Source: Flexithrix dorotheae DSM 6795 (lineage in GTDB: Bacteria; Bacteroidota; Bacteroidia; Cytophagales; Flammeovirgaceae). From it: a DNA stretch of 64,000 nt. Both the position numbers and the translations under genes were made by a program. Below, one piece after another: positions 17,644 through 25,010 of this stretch; position 1 is the first letter of the stretch; the number at the start of each line of letters is the position of its first letter. A model generated the notes under the pieces. That model saw nothing but the letters and a program-made list of their open reading frames with translations, did not search any database and was not told where the DNA came from. Where the stretch lies: NCBI RefSeq assembly GCF_000379765.1, contig NZ_KB903453.1, positions 1 to 64,000 on the forward strand. The letters are read 5' to 3'.

Positions 17644-20493
17644 TTGAAAATGAAAAAAAACAACAAGCCTGATTTTAATAATCACCTATACCTTCCGCTG
17701 ATTTTCGCCTGTTTATTTTTATTCCCGGCAAGTTGCAACAAGCAGGTTCCTGAAAAAGTAGTAACAGAAATTTCCTGGCCCGAAAGCAGTGTAGAAATGA
17801 AACCCTGGGCCAGATGGTGGTGGATGGGAAGTGCGGTGGATTCTGCGAATATCGAAAAGCTGATGAAGAAATATGCTGATGCCGGTATTGGAGGAGTGGA
17901 AATTACCCCGATTTATGGAGCAAAAGGATTTGAGGAAAAGTACTTGGAATACCTATCTCCTGAATGGATGGAAGCTTTATACTTTTCTGTAAATAAAGCA
18001 AGGGCATTAGGCATGGCAGTAGATATGAATGTAGGCACAGGCTGGCCTTTTGGTGGACCGCAAATTACCCCTGAATTTGCCGCAGGAAAATTAATTGTGC
18101 AGGAATATACTTTAAAATCCGGACAAAAATTAAAGGAGAAAATCGAAGTAAAGGATCCTCGTCAACAAAAAGTTGGAGTAGAGTTACTGGCCCTCATGGC
18201 TTTTAATCAGGATGGAGAAAAAATCAATCTTATAGAGAAAGTAAAAGATGGGAATCAGTTAGACTGGACCCCGGAAAATGGAGAATGGAATATTTTAGCT
18301 GCTTTTTCCGGTAAAACTCTGCAAAAGGTAAAAAGAGCTGCACCTGGTGGGGAAGGTTTTACCATGGACCACATGTCAAAAGATGCTCTGGATACTTATC
18401 TGGAAAGATTTGATCAGGCTTTTGGTAAAGAACAAACAGGTGTAAGGGCATTTTTCAATGATAGTTATGAGGTATATGGAGCAGATTTGTCTCCAACGCT
18501 TTTTGAAGAATTTAAAAAAAGAAGAGGATATGACCCGGGGGAATATTTAAGAGAACTGACCAGTATGGAAGATGTGGATTCCATCGCCCGAATAAAATCA
18601 GATTATAGGGAAACCATTTCCGATATGTTGTTGGAAAATTTTTCCCAGCCCTGGCATAACTGGATTCACAAGCAAGGTGGATTATCCAGAAATCAGGCTC
18701 ATGGTTCACCCGGGAATTTACTGGATTTGTATGCTGCGGTAGATATTCCGGAAACGGAGACTTTTGGTTCTACCTATTTTCCCATCCCCGGATTGCCTGA
18801 TTATACAGTGGATAAAAGGAATATAGATCCTGATCCACTGATGATCAAATTTGCTACTTCTGCTGCCAATGTTACGGGTAAACCTCTGGTATCTTCAGAA
18901 TCTTTTACCTGGTTGGGAGAACATTTTAAAGTATCCATGTCTCAGTGTAAACCAGAAGTGGAACAATTGTTTTTAACCGGAGTGAACCATGTTTTTTATC
19001 ACGGAACCACCTTCTCACCTGAGGAGGCTGGCTGGCCAGGATGGTTGTTTTACGCCTCTACCAATATGGCTCCTTCCAATAGTTTCTGGCCGCATATCAA
19101 TGGATTGAATGAATATATTACCAGATGCCAATCCTTTTTACAAAAAGGAAAATCGGATAATGAACTTTTAATTTACTGGCCGGTATATGATGTGTGGCAT
19201 GATCCCAGGCAGATTAATAAATTGTTGAGTATCCATCATATAGATGAATGGATGCATCCAACACCCTTTTATAAAATGTCCGATAAATTATACACGAATG
19301 GCTATTCCATGGATTTTGTTTCGGATAAATTAATCAAGGAGGCAGAGGTTAAGGGTAATACAATTTCTACTTCACCCCATGCAAATCCTTACCAGACTTT
19401 AATTATTCCAGCCTGTAATTTAATGCCTGTTGAAACAGTCAATGCTGCATTGTCATTGGCAGAAAATGGAGGAACAATAATTTTCCAACAACTTCCAAAA
19501 GATGTTCCCGGATATTACCAATTGGAAAAAAGAAGGCAGGAATTACGAATCCTGCTGGATAAGCTAAAGTTTTCTGAAGTAAATTCCGGCATCAGTGAAT
19601 TGAAATACGGAAAGGGATTAATTCTTTTGGCAGAGGATGTTCAAAAAGCATTGGAATACCAAAATATTTTCAGGGAATCTCTTACCGATAATAAGCTTAA
19701 GTTTATTCGAAAAGACCTGGATGGGAATAAAATTTACTACCTGGCAAATCATACTGCCACCAGTATTGATACCTGGCTTCCTCTGAATGCCAAAATGGAT
19801 GCAGCTGTTATTTTTGATCCTTTAACCGGAAACTTTGGTGCTGCGAAAGTTTCCTCTGAAGGAGAAAAGATGACTGTCAGGGTGCAGATGGAACCGGGGG
19901 AATCAGTATTTATCCAAACCATTTCAGGAAAATTGGAAAACATAGAAGAGTGGCTTTACCTAGAGTCTTCTGAAGAAGGCACTATTGTTTCTGGAGAGTG
20001 GGAGTTGAAATTTACCAGCGGAGGCCCGGAGCTGCCTGAAAGCCAATCACTTACAGATCTAGTATCCTGGACTGAATTACCGGATGAAAAAGCAAAGGCC
20101 TTTTCCGGATCAGCGGAATATACCACCACATTTGAAATACCTCAAAAGGATGCAGATGAATATCTTTTGAAGCTTGGAGATGTGAGAGAAAGTGCCAAAA
20201 TATGGATAAATGATCAAGAAGTTGGAATATTATGGGGAATCCCTTTTCAGACCAGGGTTGGGAAATACTTAAAAGAAGGGAAAAATACCCTTAAAATTGA
20301 AGTGACTAATCTGATGGCTAATCGGATTATTGATCTGGATAAGAAGGGCGTAGAATGGAGAAAATATCATGAAATCAATTTTGTGGATTTAAATTATAAG
20401 CCTTTTAATGCAGCTGATTGGAAGTTACAACCCTCTGGATTATTAGGACAGGTAACCATTGTCCCCATGAAAGCAGATAAAAGCAGTCAGTAA
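17644..20493 (+). CDS. GH106 family alpha-L-rhamnosidase, lipoprotein
   Basis: This 949-residue protein has a lipoprotein signal (lipobox PASC near residue 31). The catalytic barrel opens with the GH106 signature MKPWARWWWMGSAVDSANIE, then GVEITPIYGAKGF and DMNVGTGWPFGGP. Further barrel hallmarks are FFNDSYEVYGADLSP, the acidic VSSESFTWLGEHFKV (Glu about 419) and HVFYHGTTFSPEEAGWPGW. The C-terminal part (about 770-940) is a beta-sandwich of the sugar-binding GH2-like type (AKIWINDQEVGILWGIPFQTRV). GH106 enzymes remove alpha-L-rhamnose from pectic glycans, typically with calcium. It should act at the surface or in the periplasm on rhamnose-containing oligosaccharides. The next gene starts 22 bases downstream, so they are co-transcribed. 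Confidence 0.9.
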   Translation: MKMKKNNKPDFNNHLYLPLIFACLFLFPASCNKQVPEKVVTEISWPESSVEMKPWARWWWMGSAVDSANIEKLMKKYADAGIGGVEITPIYGAKGFEEKYLEYLSPEWMEALYFSVNKARALGMAVDMNVGTGWPFGGPQITPEFAAGKLIVQEYTLKSGQKLKEKIEVKDPRQQKVGVELLALMAFNQDGEKINLIEKVKDGNQLDWTPENGEWNILAAFSGKTLQKVKRAAPGGEGFTMDHMSKDALDTYLERFDQAFGKEQTGVRAFFNDSYEVYGADLSPTLFEEFKKRRGYDPGEYLRELTSMEDVDSIARIKSDYRETISDMLLENFSQPWHNWIHKQGGLSRNQAHGSPGNLLDLYAAVDIPETETFGSTYFPIPGLPDYTVDKRNIDPDPLMIKFATSAANVTGKPLVSSESFTWLGEHFKVSMSQCKPEVEQLFLTGVNHVFYHGTTFSPEEAGWPGWLFYASTNMAPSNSFWPHINGLNEYITRCQSFLQKGKSDNELLIYWPVYDVWHDPRQINKLLSIHHIDEWMHPTPFYKMSDKLYTNGYSMDFVSDKLIKEAEVKGNTISTSPHANPYQTLIIPACNLMPVETVNAALSLAENGGTIIFQQLPKDVPGYYQLEKRRQELRILLDKLKFSEVNSGISELKYGKGLILLAEDVQKALEYQNIFRESLTDNKLKFIRKDLDGNKIYYLANHTATSIDTWLPLNAKMDAAVIFDPLTGNFGAAKVSSEGEKMTVRVQMEPGESVFIQTISGKLENIEEWLYLESSEEGTIVSGEWELKFTSGGPELPESQSLTDLVSWTELPDEKAKAFSGSAEYTTTFEIPQKDADEYLLKLGDVRESAKIWINDQEVGILWGIPFQTRVGKYLKEGKNTLKIEVTNLMANRIIDLDKKGVEWRKYHEINFVDLNYKPFNAADWKLQPSGLLGQVTIVPMKADKSSQ

Positions 20494-20515
20494 AAATGTA
20501 GTCCGAGCTTATAGC

Positions 20516-22078
20516 ATGAAAAAAATAATTCAAATACGAATAGTTTTACTGCTCTTTCCTTTAATTGTAATTTCCAATTGTTTAAAGGGAGAAATAAGAC
20601 TTCCTGCAATCCTGAGTGATAGTATGATCTTACAGCGGAATCAACCTATACCTATATGGGGATGGGCTGAACCCGGGGAAAAGATCACGGTTAATTTTGG
20701 AGGGCAAAGTGTTGAAACTGAAACTGAGGTCTCAGGAAAATGGCTGGTAAATTTAAAACCCCTGGAAGCGAATGCAAACCCCCAGACATTAAGTATAACA
20801 GGAAGTGAAAAAATTGATTTAAATGGAATATTAATTGGGGAGGTTTGGCTGTTGACTGGGCAGTCGAATATGCAATGGGAATTACAACAGGCCAATAATG
20901 GAGAGGAAGAGGTTTCCAAAGCCCATCATAGCCATATTCGTCTGTTTAACGTGAGTAGGGGAGTTGCTTTTAAAAAACACGAAGGAGTATTAGCTAATTG
21001 GCAGGAATGTACACCAGCTTCAGCACGAAAATTTAGTGCTGCGGGCTATTTTTTTGGACTTGATCTACACCAAAATTTAAACGTTCCAATAGGTTTAATC
21101 AATTCATCTTATGGAGGTTCACAAGTAGAAGCCTGGATGCCCGAAGAATATTTACTCGCTTCGGATGATTTTCGTCCTTGTGTGGAACGAACTGAAATTT
21201 GGGAAAAGGAAAGACCAGCTGTACAAGCGAAATTTGAGCAGGATTTAAAGAATTGGGAAGAAGCTGTTAAGCAAACTGAAATTAATGGAGAAAAACTTCC
21301 AAGAAAGCCACGGGTTCCAGATGCTTTACGAGATTACCGGATTGCCTCCTCCATTTATAATAATATGATTGCCCCCTTAATTCCATATGCCATTAAAGGA
21401 GCCTTTTGGTATCAGGGAGAATCCAATGAGGAAAGAGCAGAACAATATGGTTTGTTGTTGCCAGTGTTTATCAAATCGTGGAGAGAAAAATGGGGGCAGG
21501 GGGACTTTCCATTTGGAATTATACAATTACCCAACTTTAGGGAAGTTTGTGAAACCCCTATGGATGAAGCCTGGAGTCATATAAGAGAAGCCCAGAGAAG
21601 AACTGTGGTGAATACAGTCAATTCCGGGTTAATTGTGATTATTGATATTGGGGAAGCGAATGATATCCATCCAAGAAATAAATTGGATGTAGGAAATCGA
21701 ATGTCACTTTGGGCCAGAGAGAAAGTGTATGGAGAAAATATAAAAGGGACTCCTCCTATGTATGTCAGGTCTGGTGTGAAAGATGAAAAAATAGAAATTT
21801 GGTTTGAGGAAGTTGGAACAGGGTTGCAAACAAAAGATGGAGGTGATTTAGCAGAGTTTGCCATCGCAGGAGCTGATAAAAAGTGGTATTGGGCCAAAGC
21901 GAAAATCGTAGGCAAAGATAAAATTGAAGTTTGGTCTGATAAAGTATTATCCCCCATAGCCGTTCGCTATGCTTTTAACAACAACCCTGCAAATCCGAAT
22001 TTAACCAATGAAACAGGATTACCTGCATCGCCTTTTAGAACCGATGATTGGGCAGATCCTACTACTGGGAAACGGTAA
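20516..22078 (+). CDS. SGNH-type carbohydrate acetylesterase (sialate O-acetylesterase-like)
   Basis: This 520-residue protein has a signal peptide (about 1-26) and an N-terminal beta-sandwich (IRLPAILSDSMILQRNQPIPIWGWAEP, the typical opening of this family). The SGNH hydrolase domain has the nucleophile Ser in LLTGQSNMQWEL, a Gly block at LINSSYGGSQVEAWMP, an Asn block at GAFWYQGESNEER and the catalytic His in NDIHPRNK. Members remove O-acetyl groups from sugars. The database name refers to sialic acid, but in PULs they commonly act on acetylated plant or algal glycans. With CE12, GH105 and GH106 next door, acetylated rhamnogalacturonan is the most likely substrate (inference). Confidence 0.88.
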   Translation: MKKIIQIRIVLLLFPLIVISNCLKGEIRLPAILSDSMILQRNQPIPIWGWAEPGEKITVNFGGQSVETETEVSGKWLVNLKPLEANANPQTLSITGSEKIDLNGILIGEVWLLTGQSNMQWELQQANNGEEEVSKAHHSHIRLFNVSRGVAFKKHEGVLANWQECTPASARKFSAAGYFFGLDLHQNLNVPIGLINSSYGGSQVEAWMPEEYLLASDDFRPCVERTEIWEKERPAVQAKFEQDLKNWEEAVKQTEINGEKLPRKPRVPDALRDYRIASSIYNNMIAPLIPYAIKGAFWYQGESNEERAEQYGLLLPVFIKSWREKWGQGDFPFGIIQLPNFREVCETPMDEAWSHIREAQRRTVVNTVNSGLIVIIDIGEANDIHPRNKLDVGNRMSLWAREKVYGENIKGTPPMYVRSGVKDEKIEIWFEEVGTGLQTKDGGDLAEFAIAGADKKWYWAKAKIVGKDKIEVWSDKVLSPIAVRYAFNNNPANPNLTNETGLPASPFRTDDWADPTTGKR

Positions 22079-22081
22079 TTT

Positions 22082-22109
22082 GTAGTCAGTTATGAGGGAT
22101 TAGTTATTA
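22082..22109. repeat. 14-bp tandem repeat, two units (GGGATTAGTTATTA type)
   Basis: GTAGTCAGTTATGA (22082-22095) and GGGATTAGTTATTA (22096-22109) are two 14-bp units directly after the acetylesterase stop codon. The same repeat type recurs at the next two gene junctions (23550-23591 and 24833-24874). Confidence 0.6.
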
Positions 22110-22176
22110 GGATCCTGTCGGGGAGAGAAACCATTCACCTAACTGACACTTTTTTAATAGAATATGGATTAAAAAT

Positions 22177-23550
22177 ATGAACTGGAACACATTAGGAATT
22201 GGGATTTTATTGGGTGCTTTGTTTTCGTGTGGTGGCGGTGTAAAACAATCAGAGGAGGTCACAGAAAAAGTGACAGAAATGGAGGAAAGTCAACCTTTGA
22301 TGAAATTTGATTTTGGAGGTGACGCACTTGCTGCAGACTGTTTACCAGTAAAAGCAGATATGCAATACTCCACTGAAAGAGGTTATGGGTTATTGAGTCA
22401 TGAAGCTGTGAAGGAAGGGAAACGGGAGGGAAATGATGCTTTGCATCATGATTTCCTGATAAGTGAAAAGCCTTTTTATTTTGTGGTGGATCTTCCAGCA
22501 GGAAATTATAAGGTAAAAATCGGTTTTGGCAATGCGGAAGAAGCCACTTTTTCTACTGTAAAAGCAGAATCGAGGCGATTGATGATACCCGAAGTGGCGA
22601 CTCTAGCCAATGAATTAGTCACCCAGGATATAGTTGTCAATGTCCGTACCCCACAAATTAATGAGACGGAAAAGATTCGCTTAAAATCCAGAGAGTTTCC
22701 TTATTTGAATTGGGACAACAGATTGACCCTGGAATTTGGGAATAAAAAACCTTGCATCACTTCGGTGGAGATTATGGAAGCGAGTGATGTACCTACCGTG
22801 TTTTTAGCAGGTAATTCTACGGTGGTTGACCAGGAATATGAACCCTGGGCGGCTTGGGGGCAAATGTTTCCCTCATTTTTTAAAGAGGATATTGCCATTG
22901 CCAACTTTGCAGAATCGGGTGAAACTTTGAAGGCATTTGTGGGCGAAAAACGCCTGCAAAAGGTATTGAGTTTGATGAGAGAAGGAGATTACCTTTTCAT
23001 TGAATTTGCCCACAATGACCAAAAACCTGGTGGAGCACATGTAGATGCTTTCTCAGGTTACAAGGAAATGTTGAAATTGTTTATTGATTCTGCCAGGACA
23101 AAGGGTGCGACACCTGTATTGGTTACCTCCATGCATCGTAGAAAATTTGATGAGGAGGGCAAGATTGTGAACACATTAGAAGATTACCCCGAAGCCATGC
23201 GGCAAACTGCCCGGGAGGAAAATGTGGCATTGATTGATCTAAACACCATGAGCAAAACACTGTATGAAGCGATGGGAGTAGATGAATCGAAAAAAGCATT
23301 TGTGCATTTCCCCGCAGGAACTTTCCCTAATCAGGACAAGCCTTTGGCTGATAATACTCACTTTAGTACCTATGGTGCTATGCAAATTGCCAGGTGCATT
23401 GTAGAAAGTATCAAAAAAAGTGAGTTGTCCTTGGCCAATCATTTGAAGGAAAATATTCCACCCTTCGACCCATCTAAACCTGATAAATTTGAAGATTTTT
23501 TTTGGTCTGAGAGTCCTTATGTGGAAGTAATGAAACCTGATGGGAATTAG
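22177..23550 (+). CDS. rhamnogalacturonan acetylesterase (CE12, SGNH/GDSL)
   Basis: This 457-residue protein has a lipoprotein-like signal (Cys18 in GALFSCGGG). An N-terminal beta-sandwich (about 40-195; FDFGGDALAADCLPV, PFYFVVDLPAGNYKVKIGFG) resembles malectin/CBM35-type modules. The C-terminal SGNH domain (about 205-430) has the nucleophile Ser in VFLAGNSTVVDQ and Gly/Asn blocks at NFAESGETLKAF and EFAHNDQKPGG. The catalytic Asp-His pair is in DNTHFSTYGA. CE12 enzymes deacetylate the galacturonic acid of rhamnogalacturonan-I, opening it to hydrolases. This supports an RG-I-like target for the locus. The stop codon runs straight into a 14-bp tandem repeat tract. Confidence 0.88.
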   Translation: MNWNTLGIGILLGALFSCGGGVKQSEEVTEKVTEMEESQPLMKFDFGGDALAADCLPVKADMQYSTERGYGLLSHEAVKEGKREGNDALHHDFLISEKPFYFVVDLPAGNYKVKIGFGNAEEATFSTVKAESRRLMIPEVATLANELVTQDIVVNVRTPQINETEKIRLKSREFPYLNWDNRLTLEFGNKKPCITSVEIMEASDVPTVFLAGNSTVVDQEYEPWAAWGQMFPSFFKEDIAIANFAESGETLKAFVGEKRLQKVLSLMREGDYLFIEFAHNDQKPGGAHVDAFSGYKEMLKLFIDSARTKGATPVLVTSMHRRKFDEEGKIVNTLEDYPEAMRQTAREENVALIDLNTMSKTLYEAMGVDESKKAFVHFPAGTFPNQDKPLADNTHFSTYGAMQIARCIVESIKKSELSLANHLKENIPPFDPSKPDKFEDFFWSESPYVEVMKPDGN

Positions 23551-23591
23551 GGGTTAGTTATAAGGGATTAGATGTTAGTGGTTAGGAATTA
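23550..23591. repeat. 14-bp tandem repeat, three units
   Basis: GGGGTTAGTTATAA (23550-23563), GGGATTAGATGTTA (23564-23577) and GTGGTTAGGAATTA (23578-23591) follow in a 14-bp period, starting at the last base of the CE12 stop codon. Related in sequence to the tracts at 22082-22109 and 24833-24874. Confidence 0.65.
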
Positions 23592-23660
23592 GTATTTGTC
23601 GTGGCGAAATACCTTTCGCCCATTAAAATAGAAAAATCAAGATTTTAAACTTTTAAAAAT

Positions 23661-24833
23661 ATGAAATATATAAGTAAAACTATCCACTTTACAGCACTTG
23701 CAAGTGTTTTACTGCTAGGTGCTTGTAGTAGTCAGCAGAATGAGGAAAGTCAGGTGATTAGTCAGGAGACTATCCTTGACAACATGGTATTGACCAATCA
23801 ATATTTTATGGATAAATGGCAGGATGTGGGCAAACGAATAGTCACTAATAGATCAAGGGCTAGTAATATTTGGACCAGGGGAGTGTATTATGAAGGATTG
23901 ATGGAGCTGCATAAATTAAAGGCTGATCCTGCTTATTATGATTATGCTGTTCGTTGGGCAGAATTTCACAAATGGGATTTGCGAGATGGAGAAACATATA
24001 CACGTAATGCAGATAACCAATGTGCAGGGCAAACTTATATTGACCTGTATTTGATTGATAAGGATCCAGTGAGAATTGAAAAAATCAAAGCCTCTATGGA
24101 TAGCATGATGGTGACCGATAAAATAGATGATTGGGATTGGATTGATGCGATTCAAATGGCAATGCCCGTATTTGCCCGCCTTGGAGTAGTGTATAATGAT
24201 ACTGCTTATTTTCAGCGTATGTATGAGATGTATGCCTATACCAAAAACAATATTGGAGATAATGGTTTGTGGAATCCTGAGCATGGCTTGTGGTGGCGTG
24301 ATGCAGACTTTGATCCTCCTTACACTACAACTAATGGAAAAGATTGCTATTGGTCGAGGGGAAATGGTTGGGTAGTAGCCGCTTTGGTAAGGGTTTTAGA
24401 ACTCATCCCCGAAGATGAACCGCACAGAGCAGAATACGAAGCTGACCTTAAAGCTATGTTAGCGGCATTAGTACCTTTACAGAGAAAAGATGGCTTTTGG
24501 AATGTCAGTTTACATGATCCTGAAGAATATGGTGGCAAAGAAACTACTGGAACTTCCCTTTTTATTTATGGAATGGCCTGGGGCATTAATAATGGCCTAA
24601 TCAGTGAAGAAAAATACAAACCTGTGATCATGAAAGCATGGAAGGCTATTGTCACCGAATCAATTCATCCGAATGGATTTTTGGGTTATGTACAAGGAAC
24701 GGGCAAAGAACCCAAAGATGGTCAGCCGGTTACTTATGACAGCATGCCAGATTTTGAAGATTATGGCTTAGGCTGTTTTCTATTGGCAGGTAGCGAAATG
24801 TATAAGTTAATTGGGGAAAATGTGGTTAATTAG
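23661..24833 (+). CDS. GH105 unsaturated rhamnogalacturonyl hydrolase, lipoprotein
   Basis: This 390-residue protein has a lipoprotein signal (lipobox LGAC at about residue 22) and the (alpha/alpha)6 barrel of the YteR/YesR family. Family hallmarks include WTRGVYYEGLMELHK, ADNQCAGQTYIDLYL, WDWIDAIQMAMPVFARLG (with the Asp corresponding to the YteR general acid), YWSRGNGWVVAALVRVLEL and the late ETTGTSLFIYGMAWGINNG. It removes the unsaturated galacturonyl residue left at oligosaccharide ends by rhamnogalacturonan or ulvan lyases. Since no lyase is present in the window, the substrate may come from lyases elsewhere or from other organisms. Length is normal for the family. Confidence 0.9.
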   Translation: MKYISKTIHFTALASVLLLGACSSQQNEESQVISQETILDNMVLTNQYFMDKWQDVGKRIVTNRSRASNIWTRGVYYEGLMELHKLKADPAYYDYAVRWAEFHKWDLRDGETYTRNADNQCAGQTYIDLYLIDKDPVRIEKIKASMDSMMVTDKIDDWDWIDAIQMAMPVFARLGVVYNDTAYFQRMYEMYAYTKNNIGDNGLWNPEHGLWWRDADFDPPYTTTNGKDCYWSRGNGWVVAALVRVLELIPEDEPHRAEYEADLKAMLAALVPLQRKDGFWNVSLHDPEEYGGKETTGTSLFIYGMAWGINNGLISEEKYKPVIMKAWKAIVTESIHPNGFLGYVQGTGKEPKDGQPVTYDSMPDFEDYGLGCFLLAGSEMYKLIGENVVN

Positions 24834-24874
24834 GGATTAGTTGTTAGGGATTCGTGATTAGGGGTTAGACTCTA
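24833..24874. repeat. 14-bp tandem repeat, three units
   Basis: GGGATTAGTTGTTA (24833-24846), GGGATTCGTGATTA (24847-24860) and GGGGTTAGACTCTA (24861-24874) are in exact 14-bp register, beginning at the last base of the GH105 stop codon. This is the third such tract in 2.8 kb. Confidence 0.65.
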
Positions 24875-24922
24875 ACCTGGAGCAAGGTCTTCCACACACC
24901 TAGTAGTTGTACTTGTAAATAG

Positions 24923-24997
24923 TTTCAGTGTCTCGCTGAAGTATTGGTTGACAGTGAGATGCTGTCTAAATGTTAAGTCCAAGCGGATGCTTGAACT
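24923..24997 (+). promoter_or_regulatory. three consecutive hairpins in the leader of the six-hairpin gene
   Basis: Hairpin 1 pairs TTTCAGTG (24923-24930) with CGCTGAAG (24934-24941). Hairpin 2 pairs GACAG (24950-24954) with CTGTC (24962-24966). Hairpin 3 pairs AGTCCAAGC (24976-24984) with GCTTGAACT (24989-24997) around one mismatch. In the open form of hairpin 1 its loop holds TCTC, while the loop of hairpin 2 holds GAGA, so a loop-loop contact is possible. The last hairpin ends 14 bases before the ATG at 25011. Confidence 0.45.
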
Positions 24998-25010
24998 ATA
25001 TATTAGTTAA

